From the NCBI RefSeq assembly GCF_009733865.1, contig NZ_WOFB01000003.1:124001-188000 (forward strand): DNA of 64,000 bases, given 5' to 3'. This DNA comes from Oceanobacillus salinisoli. GTDB lineage: Bacteria > Bacillota > Bacilli > Bacillales > Amphibacillaceae. Below the pieces are notes generated by a model. The model was not told the DNA's origin. It worked only from the letters and a program-made list of their open reading frames with translations, and made no database searches. The first letter of the stretch is position 1; every line of letters starts with the position of its first letter. Positions 53,462 through 64,000 of the stretch are shown in pieces. Made by a program: the position numbers and the translations under genes.

Positions 53462-54508
53462 TTATATTTTCTGCATATTAACAAAGGGAGAGGCGGAATG
53501 TAGTTGTCCTTTTATTTTTTTAGCATTTAAATTTTCACCATGAAGCCATTTTTTTAAATCGAGAATGAGTGGGAGTCTGTTACCCCCAAGTGCAAACCAA
53601 GCTTTCATCTCCTGTGGAAAGTAGGCTGCAGTATGGATGGTACCAGCCCATGCACCATATTTATTCGAAAAAATACCTTTGTCTGTATCATTCATCATGC
53701 GAAAAGCTGTATACCCATCCGTTACATTAGAACGGTTCGTCTTCATTGCGTCTATCCTCTGAAATGAATCCTCCATTTGATAACGGTTCTCTTCCGTTAA
53801 TAATTCAAAATGATTTGTGCATATATTGGACTTTCTCGTTTCGACTTTTCTGGGTGATGCTTCTACAATAATCGTTTCCTCGTTTCGATCTAATAATATA
53901 TAATTAAACGAATGTCTATGAGGAATTTCTTTCAGTAAACTTACTGCTTCATCAATGGTTGCACATGTTTCCAGGATGATACGACCAATCATGTTACAGA
54001 CAAATCCATCATCTGTTTTTTTTCGGTGGACAAAATTATACCCCATTGCAAGTCCCTTTTCATTTAAGCCATCTGTTCTTCCAGTGATTTGCATGGAAGG
54101 TCCAATTGTCGCATAACCTTTATCCGTTGGCTGATAAATAACATATCTCCCTTCGTAAGAAATTGGTTCGTTATCATAATTTCGGATCATATATTTATTT
54201 CCGGTAAAAATGGAACACCCGCTTTTTCCATATTCTATATAATACCCACCAAATTCTTTCAATGCTTGAATGATTTCCATCTTTAAAGCATCTGCAAGTC
54301 CATGAATTTCCTCCAATATGCCTGGTGCGAATGTTAATAGGGCATGGATAACTTCATCTTTACTTATGTTAAAATTACGCTTATTTGAACCCCATTGTTT
54401 TTGTCTGTTATATAAAATTGGAGAATCCCTCAATAGTTCACCTTGCATATACCCAAACTTATAATGATCTCCTTTATATTGAATAATATCACTATATACA
54501 TTTTTCAT
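53462..54508 (-). CDS. C45-type Ntn hydrolase (acyl-CoA:6-APA acyltransferase-like / choloylglycine hydrolase fold)
   Basis: 348-aa protein. The likely nucleophile is C98 in YGKSGCSIF, with MIRNYDNEP and GRTDGLNEKGLAMGYNFVHRK giving the Ntn-hydrolase core. Unlike secreted relatives it has no signal peptide. If it is a classical Ntn enzyme the Cys would be exposed by autoproteolysis of the first ~97 residues. Substrate unknown. AAAGGAGC precedes the ATG; monocistronic. Confidence 0.82.
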   Translation of the reverse strand: MKNVYSDIIQYKGDHYKFGYMQGELLRDSPILYNRQKQWGSNKRNFNISKDEVIHALLTFAPGILEEIHGLADALKMEIIQALKEFGGYYIEYGKSGCSIFTGNKYMIRNYDNEPISYEGRYVIYQPTDKGYATIGPSMQITGRTDGLNEKGLAMGYNFVHRKKTDDGFVCNMIGRIILETCATIDEAVSLLKEIPHRHSFNYILLDRNEETIIVEASPRKVETRKSNICTNHFELLTEENRYQMEDSFQRIDAMKTNRSNVTDGYTAFRMMNDTDKGIFSNKYGAWAGTIHTAAYFPQEMKAWFALGGNRLPLILDLKKWLHGENLNAKKIKGQLHSASPFVNMQKI

Positions 54509-54716
54509 AAAATTGCTCCTTTAATTGCTTCGTCGCTAAAGTATAGTGTAGCGGAATGATGAGAAAAAATCCATGCATTTCCACCAGATGGTTTCCTGAA
54601 ACAAATTTGTTATGTTTTTTTCATGTATATGTAAATATTCCAACATTCTCCATACATGCTTTAAAATATCAAGAAGAAGATATAAATGATTCCATTAATA
54701 AATTGGAGGTTACATC

Positions 54717-55337
54717 ATGCTGAAAAAGCTTATTATAGCAATGGTCGCATTAACCATAGCATTTCCTGTTAGTACCCAAGCGGAGATCAAAATGTTTAAT
54801 GAACCACCTTTTGATTATTACAAGGTGTCGAAAGGGGATTCTTTTTGGTTTATTGCCCAGCGCTATGGATTGGACTACAGAGAGTTAATGCGTTTAAACC
54901 CGGACGTGGTTCCGACGAATATGCAGGTTGGTTCCGTTATCCGTTTAAGAGATACAGCACAAAGTCCGGCATCCTTTGAACAGCAGGTAGCGGACTTAGT
55001 AAACAAGGAACGAACAAGTCGGGGATTATCTCCACTGAAGCATAGGGCAGATATTAAAAATGTAGCCGAGAAAAAAGCGATGGATATGATAAACTCCAAT
55101 TACTTTTCCCATAACAGTCCAAATTACGGTTCTCCCTTTGATATGTTAAGAACCTTTGGAATTAGTTATCGAACTGCTGGAGAAAATATTGCAAAAGGGC
55201 AAAAGTCTCCTCAAGAAGTAATGAATGCGTGGATGAATTCTTCAGGACACCGAGAAAATATTTTAAAACCTGAATTTGATTCCATTGGAGTTGGATATTA
55301 CCAAGGTGCATGGGTACAAATGTTTACAGGATCGTAG
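54717..55337 (+). CDS. Secreted LysM-CAP (SCP-like) domain protein
   Basis: 206-aa protein with a signal peptide (residues 1-22: KK then ALTIAFPVSTQAE), one LysM domain (about 34-78: VSKGDSFWFIAQRYGLDYREL, PDVVPTNMQVGSVI) and a CAP domain (about 88-205: FSHNSPNYGSPFDM, AGENIAKG, MNSSGHRENIL). Resembles YkwD/SafA-neighbour proteins of spore or cell wall. The LysM should bind peptidoglycan; the CAP role is unknown. TTGGAGGT 8 nt upstream. Confidence 0.9.
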   Translation: MLKKLIIAMVALTIAFPVSTQAEIKMFNEPPFDYYKVSKGDSFWFIAQRYGLDYRELMRLNPDVVPTNMQVGSVIRLRDTAQSPASFEQQVADLVNKERTSRGLSPLKHRADIKNVAEKKAMDMINSNYFSHNSPNYGSPFDMLRTFGISYRTAGENIAKGQKSPQEVMNAWMNSSGHRENILKPEFDSIGVGYYQGAWVQMFTGS

Positions 55338-55474
55338 TTCAAAATAAGTCCAGATTGGATGTTCCAATTTTGGGCTTATTTTATTATGTTAAAATCAAAA
55401 GTAATCTGCATATATCGTATGGAGGAAATATATATTTGAAAAAATTATTCAATAAAGGAAAAGGGGACCAACTT

Positions 55475-55516
55475 AATAAAGACCTCCCATTTAATGACAG
55501 AAGGTCTTTATTGGTT
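55475..55516. terminator. Bidirectional terminator between CAP gene and protease gene
   Basis: AATAAAGACCT (55475-55485) / AGGTCTTTATT (55502-55512) with a 16-nt loop; AT-rich arms work in both directions. Confidence 0.75.
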
Positions 55517-55520
55517 TAAT

Positions 55521-57068
55521 TTACTTAATACGAATCGTTTTAGAGGCTTTCGCTGTCTGATAGTTCTTTACGGAGGTAGAAGTAGAGAACTTATATAATC
55601 CCTTGGTTGTACGCTTATTTACAACCATTTTATAGGAAGCTTCACCTTTTTTATTTGTTTTTAGTGTCACTGTTTTTGCTTTACCTTTTGGCGGTGTGAT
55701 GGTTAGTTTTACAGTTCCACTTTTCACAGGCTTTTTCGTTGCCTGGTCGATTGCTTTTAAATTAACCCAAATGGTGTTCCCAGTTGAGTAGGTGGTACGG
55801 TAGGTAGATACAGTCGATTTGATTTTTTTCTTAGGTGCAGGCTTTGTAGCCGTCGCTTTCTTTTCAGGAACGACTTGTTTTATCGTTTCTTTTGCAGGTA
55901 CAGATGAAGGGACTTGATCTGTCTTTTCCTCTTTGTTTTCAGTTACAGGCTTGATTACTTCTTGGACAGGAACAGGCGCTTGGACTAGACCATACCCGAA
56001 AAAGGAGTCCTTGCCCGGAATCCCAAGATCTATTGCAGAACCTTTAAGTTTTTCACGTAACTGACCGTTGGATAATGATGGATCTACTTGCTTCAAAAGC
56101 GCTATTACTCCAGTAACATAAGGTGCAGCCATCGAGGTTCCACTCATATGAACGTAACGATTCCCTATATGAGTACTTAAAATATTAACGCCTGGTGCAG
56201 ATATCTCAACAGTATTGCCAGTTGCAGAGAAACTTCCGCGATTTGCAACGGAGTCTGTTGCAGCTACAGCAATCGTTGAGTCATAACGAGCTGGATATTC
56301 AACGGTGTCACCAGATCCGTCATGTTTTCCGTTATTACCTGCAGCAGCTACGACAATTAAACCACTATGATAAGCTCTATCTACAGCTTGGTGCAGCGCG
56401 ACTGAGTCATTCGGTGCTCCTAAGCTTAAATTAATAATATCCATCTTATTTGTAATCGACCAGTCAATACCAGCAATTACATCAGATAAGTATCCTGATC
56501 CGTTCTTATCTAAAACCTTGACAGCATAGAGTTGAGCGTCTGGTGCAATACCGACGATACCAATATCATTGTTCTTGGCTCCAATAATACCAGCGACATG
56601 TGTTCCATGCCCATTATCATCATGATATGATTTCGTATAATCTGTAATCGCGACTCCACCTGAAATATCTACGTCTTCATGTGCTGAGATTCCAGTATCA
56701 AGAACAGCAATTTTGATTCCTTGCCCAGTGTATTTCGATTCCCAGGATATCGGGGCATTTACGGACTGAATTCCCCAGTCCTGAACTTGCGAATGGATTG
56801 ATACACGCTGATCTACTTCTACAGTTAAAATATCTTCGCTTTTTTCCAATACAGGTATGGCTGCAGCTGGTATTTCTGCAACAGCTACCGGAATATTGTC
56901 CAATACTTCACTGATATCTCCATTAACACTATCAACTTTTTGTTCATCGACATTATCTTTATATACGATAATCACATTTTCTGTTGGGACATCTGCATGA
57001 ACAGGAGGGACCATGTTGGAAAATAGGAAAGTAGATAATAATAGGAAAGATAATAAATTCTTAGACAT
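55521..57068 (-). CDS. Secreted subtilisin-like serine protease with C-terminal extension
   Basis: 515-aa S8 protease. Signal peptide residues 1-25 (FLLLSTFLFSNMVPPVHA), an inhibitor-type prodomain (about 28-95), and a catalytic domain with D124 (AVLDTGIS), H154 (NGHGTHVAG), N245 (AAAGNNG) and S312 (SGTSMAAP). A Pro/Lys/Glu-rich linker (about 365-415) leads to a ~95-residue Ig/MG2-like beta domain ending KASKTIRIK. Start taken at the ATG (MSKNLL), 8 nt after GGGGG; the in-frame TTG at 57083 overlaps that site. Confidence 0.93.
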   Translation of the reverse strand: MSKNLLSFLLLSTFLFSNMVPPVHADVPTENVIIVYKDNVDEQKVDSVNGDISEVLDNIPVAVAEIPAAAIPVLEKSEDILTVEVDQRVSIHSQVQDWGIQSVNAPISWESKYTGQGIKIAVLDTGISAHEDVDISGGVAITDYTKSYHDDNGHGTHVAGIIGAKNNDIGIVGIAPDAQLYAVKVLDKNGSGYLSDVIAGIDWSITNKMDIINLSLGAPNDSVALHQAVDRAYHSGLIVVAAAGNNGKHDGSGDTVEYPARYDSTIAVAATDSVANRGSFSATGNTVEISAPGVNILSTHIGNRYVHMSGTSMAAPYVTGVIALLKQVDPSLSNGQLREKLKGSAIDLGIPGKDSFFGYGLVQAPVPVQEVIKPVTENKEEKTDQVPSSVPAKETIKQVVPEKKATATKPAPKKKIKSTVSTYRTTYSTGNTIWVNLKAIDQATKKPVKSGTVKLTITPPKGKAKTVTLKTNKKGEASYKMVVNKRTTKGLYKFSTSTSVKNYQTAKASKTIRIK

Positions 57069-57782
<714 letters not shown>

Positions 57783-57822
57783 ACATTAAAAAACACAGCC
57801 TAAAGGCCATGTTTTTTAATGT
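57783..57822 (-). terminator. Terminator of the sqd operon
   Basis: Stem ACATTAAAAAACA (57783-57795) / TGTTTTTTAATGT (57810-57822) with an inner AGCC-TAAA-GGC tip; T-rich on the minus strand. It overlaps the stop codon of the glycosyltransferase gene. Confidence 0.88.
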
Positions 57823-58931
57823 ATCTCTATTGTCTTTCCATAAAAGTCCAATAACTGCTGGGATGCATGATCCCAAGCAAATTTCTCCGCTTCTTTCCGT
57901 GCATTAAGCTTCATCTGCTGTAATCGGGCCTCATCTTCTAAAATTTGAACAGCTTGTACCATACTGTCCGTATTCTCATTTTCAAAGAGTGCCCCTGTTT
58001 TCCCATCTTGAATTTGCTCCATTGTTGGACCGCTTTTCGCGGCAATCACAGGGAGCCCAGATGCCATTGCTTCCAAAATCACTAATCCTAATGTTTCCGT
58101 GATGGACGGGAATATAAATGCATCCGCGGAAGCAAAAGCCTGTGACAATTCTTCTCCGTGCAGAAAACCAGTAAAAATAGTGTTCGTACCTTCAAATAAT
58201 TGCATTAACTGGCTTCTGGCAGGTCCATCACCGATAATAGCTAGAGCAACATCATTTCTTTTATCCAATAATGGTTTGATCTTATGAATTTCTTTTTCAA
58301 TGGCGAGTCTACCAACAAACACTAATAGTTTCTTAGATGAATCTCCCCGTGTTAAACGGTCACGCATTTTCTGATTAAAATAATCAGGGTGATGATGTTT
58401 GATATCTACTCCACGCTGTAAGACATGCAAATTTTCTATCTTTTTCTCCAGCAATTCCTGTTTAATGGTTTCAGACGTACAAAGGTTCAAATCTGCAGAA
58501 TTGTGCAGCTTTTTAATATAACTCCAAACGATCGGTTTTGCTGGTTTATAAATCTTATAGTAGTCCAGATATTTCGGTATATGGGTATGGTATGACGCAA
58601 TTAATGGAAATTCCAGCTTTCTGGCAAATTTCACCGCAGAGGCAGCGATTAATGCTGGATTTGCTGCGTGAACAATATCTGGTTGGAAATCTAGCAATAA
58701 TTCTTTAACTTTTTTGGATGGTAATGCAAATTTTTTAGATCGATAGAATGGTAAAGTAATTGGTTTAATCCCTTCTACTCGAGCACCCTTGTATTCGTAT
58801 ATCCCTAAGTCTGGAGCAATAACTAAAACGTCGTGGCCTTTCATACGAAAATATTTTATTGCTTGTGTAAGTCTAGTTACTACTCCGTCTGTAGAAGGTA
58901 AAAATGTTTCTGTAACTATAGCAATCTTCAA
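57816..58931 (-). CDS. sqdX: GT4 glycosyltransferase, probable sulfoquinovosyl transferase SqdX/SQD2
   Basis: 371-aa GT-B glycosyltransferase, predicted to move sulfoquinovose from UDP-sulfoquinovose to diacylglycerol. Shared with plant SQD2 and cyanobacterial SqdX are DFQPDIVHAANPALI, ASYHTHIPKYL, LQRGVDIKHHHPDYF, VFVGRLAIEKEI, AIIGDGPARSQL, GFLHGEELSQAFASADAF and the EX7E motif in TETLGLVILEAMASGLPV. The close second-best family is diacylglycerol/mannosyl GT4 enzymes; the adjacent sqdB-like gene 18 nt upstream decides for SqdX. TTG start with GAAGGTG upstream. Confidence 0.87.
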   Translation of the reverse strand: MKIAIVTETFLPSTDGVVTRLTQAIKYFRMKGHDVLVIAPDLGIYEYKGARVEGIKPITLPFYRSKKFALPSKKVKELLLDFQPDIVHAANPALIAASAVKFARKLEFPLIASYHTHIPKYLDYYKIYKPAKPIVWSYIKKLHNSADLNLCTSETIKQELLEKKIENLHVLQRGVDIKHHHPDYFNQKMRDRLTRGDSSKKLLVFVGRLAIEKEIHKIKPLLDKRNDVALAIIGDGPARSQLMQLFEGTNTIFTGFLHGEELSQAFASADAFIFPSITETLGLVILEAMASGLPVIAAKSGPTMEQIQDGKTGALFENENTDSMVQAVQILEDEARLQQMKLNARKEAEKFAWDHASQQLLDFYGKTIEIH

Positions 58932-58949
58932 AACGTATACAACACCTTC

Positions 58950-60113
<1,164 letters not shown>

Positions 60114-60199
60114 CTATGTATAAAAATTGTCTAGCTCATTCTATTATAATATATATTTATGAATTATAAAATTTTGATTGTTTTTTTTAAAGAAATTTT

Positions 60200-60231
60200 A
60201 CAAAAGAAGCAGCCCTTGATTCGGACTGCTT
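60200..60231 (-). terminator. Terminator after the FAD/Rieske oxidoreductase gene
   Basis: AAGCAG-CCC / GG-CTGCTT inverted repeat (60207-60231) with CTTTTGT on the minus-strand 3' side; it overlaps the end of the gene. Confidence 0.7.
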
Positions 60232-61756
60232 AATTCATTTCTCGTTTAGGGAGAGGTTTTTTTGCAGGACCTTCGATAATATCGCCTGTATAAGAAAACC
60301 GTGAACCATGACACGGGCAATCCCATGTTCGGTCTCCGGAATTCCACTCTACTTCACATCCCATATGGGTACAGGTTGTATCGACCATATGTAATTTTTT
60401 TTCTTTATCTTTATAGACACCAGTACGTTTTCCGTTAATACGTGTAATTGTTGCGTTGTCTGCTTTTAATTTTTCAATATTATTATCTGTATATTCCAGC
60501 TTCCCTTTTACCATATGTTTCGCTACATCCGCATTGATTTTCACAAATTCTTTTAAGGAAGGATCGGCTTGGAATCGGCTAGGTACATATAAGTCTTTGT
60601 ACTTATTTTCACGATTTAAAATATAATCTGTTATGATTTTTGCGGCTATCGTTCCATTTGTCATTCCCCATTTTCGGAATCCAGTCGCAACGAAAACCGA
60701 TTCTTCTGAGTTTGTGATTGGTCCTATATACGGCAGTTTATCCAGAGTAGTTAAATCCTGTGCCGACCAACGATAAACTATATCTCGAACATGGAAATGC
60801 TTTGTTGCATAAGCCTGTAGTGCTTCATAATGCTCTATCGTGGATTTCCCCTGCCCTGTTTTATGATTCTCTCCACCAATTAACCACAATTCTTCCCCTG
60901 GATTACCTGCTGAACGGATAGACCTTGTTGGCGATTCAGCGTTGATATACATCCCACCAGGGTATTTTTGCTCACTCGTTACAGCCACTACATAAGAACG
61001 TTCGGGATACATACGAGCGAAATAAAAACTTTGTTTATCATAAAACGGGAAATGTGATGCGGAAATAATTTGGTTGCACGTAATTCGTTGGCCGTCCCTC
61101 GTTAAAATAGCTGGTTCTTTATTATACTCCATATCAATTGCAGTCGTATTTTCATATATCCTTACCCCGTTATTGATACATTCCTCCACTAGTACTTTTA
61201 AGTATTTTATTGGATGAAATTGTGCTTGATTCTTCATGATAAGCGCTGATTTAACTGGTAGATCAAGGGGTATTTTATCTCTTAGTGTACTTTCAATATT
61301 TAGTTGATCATATGCTTTTTTCTCATTCTCCAATTGGGTAACATAGGAATCATCATTCGTGTAGATATAAGCATCCTGCTCTTTAAAATCACAATCCATT
61401 CCTAATTCATCTATCGTTTGCTTGATGAAATCTTTCGCTTCTGATGTGGCTTCGTAATATAAGGAAGCTTTTTCCATGCCAAAATGTGAAATAAATTCAT
61501 CATAAATCAATCCATGCTGTGCGGTAATTTTAGCTGTCGTATGACCGGTAGTTCCATTTAGAATGTCACTTGCATCAATTAATACAACATCCAAATTTTG
61601 CTTGGAAAGTAAATATGCTGCAGTAATCCCTGTAATTCCGCCACCAACAATACCAACATCTGCTTTGACTGATTCCGTTAAGGCAGGAAAAGAAGGAAGC
61701 TCTACAGAATCACGCCAGTACGGTTCAGGAAATTGTGGAAGTTGAAAATCTGTCAA
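60230..61756 (-). CDS. yhfW: FAD-dependent oxidoreductase with C-terminal Rieske domain (YhfW-like)
   Basis: 508-aa DAO-family flavoenzyme: FAD loop VGIVGGGITGITAAYLLS, GTTGHTTAKIT, and a C-terminal Rieske [2Fe-2S] domain with CTHMGC and CPCHGSRF (Cys-His/Cys-His ligands). Its electron donor/acceptor and substrate are unknown. An upstream in-frame ATG at 61774 lacks a ribosome site, while GAAGGGATGG lies about 9 nt before TTG 61756, so I use TTG; the product then starts LTDFQLPQFPEPYWR, like B. subtilis YhfW. A ferredoxin gene lies upstream on the same strand. Confidence 0.9.
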   Translation of the reverse strand: MTDFQLPQFPEPYWRDSVELPSFPALTESVKADVGIVGGGITGITAAYLLSKQNLDVVLIDASDILNGTTGHTTAKITAQHGLIYDEFISHFGMEKASLYYEATSEAKDFIKQTIDELGMDCDFKEQDAYIYTNDDSYVTQLENEKKAYDQLNIESTLRDKIPLDLPVKSALIMKNQAQFHPIKYLKVLVEECINNGVRIYENTTAIDMEYNKEPAILTRDGQRITCNQIISASHFPFYDKQSFYFARMYPERSYVVAVTSEQKYPGGMYINAESPTRSIRSAGNPGEELWLIGGENHKTGQGKSTIEHYEALQAYATKHFHVRDIVYRWSAQDLTTLDKLPYIGPITNSEESVFVATGFRKWGMTNGTIAAKIITDYILNRENKYKDLYVPSRFQADPSLKEFVKINADVAKHMVKGKLEYTDNNIEKLKADNATITRINGKRTGVYKDKEKKLHMVDTTCTHMGCEVEWNSGDRTWDCPCHGSRFSYTGDIIEGPAKKPLPKREMN

Positions 61757-61892
61757 ATTAAACCATCCCTTCATCGTTTAGTTAATTTCAGTATTACCAA
61801 ATGAAGGAATTATTATGTAATTGAGGAATTACTTTGAATCTTAATCGAATCGTTTTATCGTAGAGAACCTTTGTTTTGAGATGTTCAGAAAC

Positions 61893-61930
61893 AAATAAAA
61901 AAGCCACATACTATGTAGTAGTGGCTTCCT
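61893..61930 (-). terminator. Terminator after the ferredoxin gene
   Basis: AAGCCAC (61901-61907) / GTGGCTT (61921-61927), minus-strand tail TTTTTTATTTG. It separates fdx from the Rieske oxidoreductase. Confidence 0.85.
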
Positions 61931-61931
61931 C

Positions 61932-62171
61932 CTATCTGTCTTCAAAAAATTTACGGTTTAATTCAATGTACTCATTCTCACCTTCAGGAACTTCATCTTC
62001 CATGAAAATTGCTTCTACCGGACAAACCGCTTCGCATGCTCCACAATCTATACAAATATCAGGATCGATAAAAAACATATCCTCCCCTTCTTCAATACAA
62101 TCTACAGGACATACTTCTACACATTCTCCAGCCTTTTCTGTTTTACATGGTGATGTGATTATAAAAGCCAA
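61932..62171 (-). CDS. fdxA: 7Fe/8Fe-type ferredoxin
   Basis: 79-aa ferredoxin with two cluster-binding segments: SPCKTEKAGECVEVCPVDCI (the spacing C-x7-C-x3-C typical of a [3Fe-4S] or 7Fe site) and CIDCGACEAVCPVEAI ([4Fe-4S]). Very acidic C-terminal half. Electron donor/acceptor partners are unknown; a YhfW-like flavoprotein is the next gene. TTG start preceded by TAGGAGGAG. Confidence 0.93.
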   Translation of the reverse strand: MAFIITSPCKTEKAGECVEVCPVDCIEEGEDMFFIDPDICIDCGACEAVCPVEAIFMEDEVPEGENEYIELNRKFFEDR

Positions 62172-62301
62172 CTATATCTCCTCCTACATTTACTAACTAT
62201 CTCTACATTTTAGTATAACTTATTTTTGTTAAAAAATAAAAGATTCATCTTTTTTATAAAATATCATATTATTTATTAGTAATCTGGATGGGAGTGAGTT
62301 T

Positions 62302-63492
62302 ATGGAAATTTCAGTACGTACCGGGGATTCCTTATGGTACTATAGTCACTTATTTGAGGTTCCTTTATCCTTAATCGAGGCCTCTAATCCCGATATTTCA
62401 TCTAACCTGCTACAAGTAGGCCAAACGATTAAAATACCTGGATATGTCACAAGACCTTATATAGTAAAACCTAATGACTCCTTATGGACCATATCAATGG
62501 AAACGAATACTCCGTTAGATGGATTGCAATTATTAAACCAGCAAATAAATCCTGCCTACTTGCAAATCGGTCAAACCTTAATCATTCCCGAACGTGTAAC
62601 CAATTTAATTGTGAATGACATTACAGAATATACATATGAAAAATTGGTTTCTGATCTAAATCGGCTTACTTCCATTTACCCATTTATTGAAAGTCAGACA
62701 ATTGGTCAATCTGTTATGGGAAAGGACATCATAGAATTACAGGTAGGTATCGGGACAAAGGAAGTACATGTTAATGGTTCGTTTCATGCAAATGAATGGA
62801 TTACAACGCCATTAATTGTCAGGTTTTTAAATGATTATGTGTTATCCCTTACGAATAATTTGCCAATTCGTGGGCTATTTATGCTCCCCTATTTTATGAA
62901 TACTCGACTATCATTAGTTCCTATGGTAAATCCAGATGGAGTGAACCTCGTCATAGTAGGAGCATCAGCAGCTGGAAATAGACGTGAACAAGTTTTAGCC
63001 ATTAATAATCAGGATGAAGATTTTTCGAATTGGAAAGCCAATATCAATGGTGTGGATCTAAATAATCAATACCCTGCCCTTTGGGAAACAGAAGCGGAAA
63101 GAAAACCGACTACTCCTCAGCCCCGTGACTTCCCAGGTCAAAGTCCATTAACAGAACCAGAAGCGATTGCGATGGCAGAATTAGCAAGACAACGTCCATT
63201 CATCAGAATGAACGCCTTTCACACCCAGGGGGAAGTCATATTTTGGGGATTTCAAGGTCTTGAACCGCCTGAATCAGAAGGAATTGTGAATGAATATAGC
63301 AGAGTAAGTGGATATAGGCAGGTAAAAAATGTAGATAGTTATGCGGGGTATAAAGATTGGTTTATTCAGGAATACAGAAGCCCTGGTTTCACAGTTGAAC
63401 TAGGATCTGGTGTCAATCCTTTACCAATTAACCAGTTTCCGGAGATTTATGAGGAAAGCTTAGGAATTATGCTCGCCAACTTGTATTTATAA
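62302..63492 (+). CDS. LysM-M14 gamma-D-glutamyl-meso-diaminopimelate peptidase I (YqgT-like)
   Basis: 396-aa peptidoglycan stem-peptide hydrolase: two LysM domains (about 1-47 and 52-97), then an M14 zinc carboxypeptidase domain. Zinc ligands H162 and E165 (FHANEW) and H307 (NAFHTQGE); catalytic Glu E366 (FTVELGSG). Matches endopeptidase I / YqgT in layout. No signal peptide, as in that family, so it may act on spore or imported peptides. GGGAGTGAG upstream of ATG. Confidence 0.92.
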   Translation: MEISVRTGDSLWYYSHLFEVPLSLIEASNPDISSNLLQVGQTIKIPGYVTRPYIVKPNDSLWTISMETNTPLDGLQLLNQQINPAYLQIGQTLIIPERVTNLIVNDITEYTYEKLVSDLNRLTSIYPFIESQTIGQSVMGKDIIELQVGIGTKEVHVNGSFHANEWITTPLIVRFLNDYVLSLTNNLPIRGLFMLPYFMNTRLSLVPMVNPDGVNLVIVGASAAGNRREQVLAINNQDEDFSNWKANINGVDLNNQYPALWETEAERKPTTPQPRDFPGQSPLTEPEAIAMAELARQRPFIRMNAFHTQGEVIFWGFQGLEPPESEGIVNEYSRVSGYRQVKNVDSYAGYKDWFIQEYRSPGFTVELGSGVNPLPINQFPEIYEESLGIMLANLYL

Positions 63493-63605
63493 ATCTAGAA
63501 TCCTCAAGTAAATAAGGTAAAGTCAAATTGTATACACAGTAAATTCCACAGCTGGTAATTACACCAACTATTATTTCAAGTTATGTGGGACATTGTGAAA
63601 AAGAC

Positions 63606-63667
63606 AAAATCCGAACTCATTCGAATTCTAAATGAAGGAATTGGAATCACAGTTCGGATTTTCTCTT
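63606..63667 (+). terminator. Terminator after the M14 peptidase gene
   Basis: AAAATCCGAACT (63606-63617) / AGTTCGGATTTT (63651-63662) followed by CTCTT; the long loop holds its own GAATTC-centred sequence. The stem arms equal those of the aconitase terminator at 29635. Confidence 0.75.
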
Positions 63668-63691
63668 AGTTAAAACGCCTTTTTCCCAGGC

Positions 63692-63898
63692 TTATTTTAT
63701 TTCTTTAAAGTAGTCTTTCAAATAACCGCCAATACGATTGCTGTTGTCAATAATAAAATAAAATTCATCCGTCTCATTTTTTACATCATATAATTTACCT
63801 GGTGCCAGTTTATTGTTCACCACGAATTTTTTTGCATTGGCATGCACACACTCAATCTGTTTTATGGTTTCTTTGTTTTCCCATGTTAAATGAATCAT
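63692..63898 (-). CDS. Small conserved protein (DUF6501-like)
   Basis: 68-aa protein starting MIHLTWENKETIKQIECVHANAKKF and ending GGYLKDYFKEI, with a beta-strand-rich pattern typical of small Bacillaceae proteins classed as DUF6501. Function unknown. GGGGTGATATAG precedes the ATG. The family assignment is from memory of the pattern and moderate. Confidence 0.68.
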   Translation of the reverse strand: MIHLTWENKETIKQIECVHANAKKFVVNNKLAPGKLYDVKNETDEFYFIIDNSNRIGGYLKDYFKEIK

Positions 63899-64000
63899 TC
63901 TATATCACCCCATTCACTAGTTAACATAATATTATTATCGTCACTTATCATTAGTTGTTAAATAAGTATAAGTAATGGCCATAGCCCTTTTCTTTCATTT

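Noticed and set aside
55436-55519. 27-codon TTG frame after GGAGG, downstream of the LysM-CAP gene
   Set aside because: Its second half is the bidirectional terminator stem and the peptide has no recognisable pattern.

Overview
The window is chromosomal DNA from a low-G+C, endospore-forming Bacillaceae bacterium, most like the Oceanobacillus/Virgibacillus group. The evidence is the AT-rich composition, strong GGAGG ribosome binding sites, frequent TTG starts, spore genes (cotE, spoVK, tlp, sirA) and near-complete gene-order agreement with the Bacillus subtilis miaB-to-parC arc. The genus is inferred; no rRNA or tRNA gene is present to confirm it.

1-9.9 kb: miaB (5' end outside the window), ricA, cotE, mutS, mutL, a dps gene, miaA, hfq and spoVK. 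This is the RNA-modification, mismatch-repair and sporulation block.

9.9-10.7 kb: a decayed IS200/IS605-type tnpB with a recognisable right-end RNA-like hairpin.

10.7-15.9 kb: hflX, ynbB, a ~0.5 kb composite repeat, and glnR-glnA behind a promoter with two GlnR operators.

15.9-19.95 kb: lexA divergent from a LexA-box-controlled operon (a tiny 31-aa YneA-like gene and yneB), then ynzC and tkt.

20-25.2 kb: about 1 kb of high-copy-type repeats, then sirA, yneF, ccdA, an orphan mrpB, a CheY-like regulator, an inserted MITE-like element, ccdC and yneK.

25.4-37.8 kb: an orphan PAS histidine kinase, aconitase, a small FbpB-like gene, tlp, yneP, yneQ, yidD, plsY, yneT, parE and parC.

38-43.4 kb: an acyl-CoA dehydrogenase / biotin carboxylase / biotin carrier / enoyl-CoA hydratase / carboxyltransferase cluster, resembling the B. 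subtilis yng branched-chain (leucine) catabolism operon. The last gene has an in-frame stop followed by a still-recognisable C-terminal tail.

43.4-55.4 kb: DUF1540 protein, double dynamin dynA, ypcP exonuclease, zinc alcohol dehydrogenase, tandem gamma-glutamylcyclotransferase, cysteine synthase, an uncharacterised gene, a fructosamine-kinase-like gene, a C45-type Ntn hydrolase and a LysM-CAP secreted protein.

55.5-64 kb: a subtilisin-like protease, ~0.7 kb without a clear gene, a two-gene operon encoding a UDP-sulfoquinovose synthase (SqdB/SQD1-like) and a sulfoquinovosyl transferase (SqdX/SQD2-like), a FAD/Rieske oxidoreductase, a ferredoxin, a LysM-M14 peptidoglycan peptidase and a small conserved gene.

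The most notable finding is the apparent sulfolipid (SQDG) operon in a non-photosynthetic Bacillota. Others are the nonsense codon in the carboxyltransferase, the minimal LexA-regulated membrane peptide, the orphan MrpB subunit, and a family of structured intergenic repeats bounded by TAACTGGC/GCCAGTTA.
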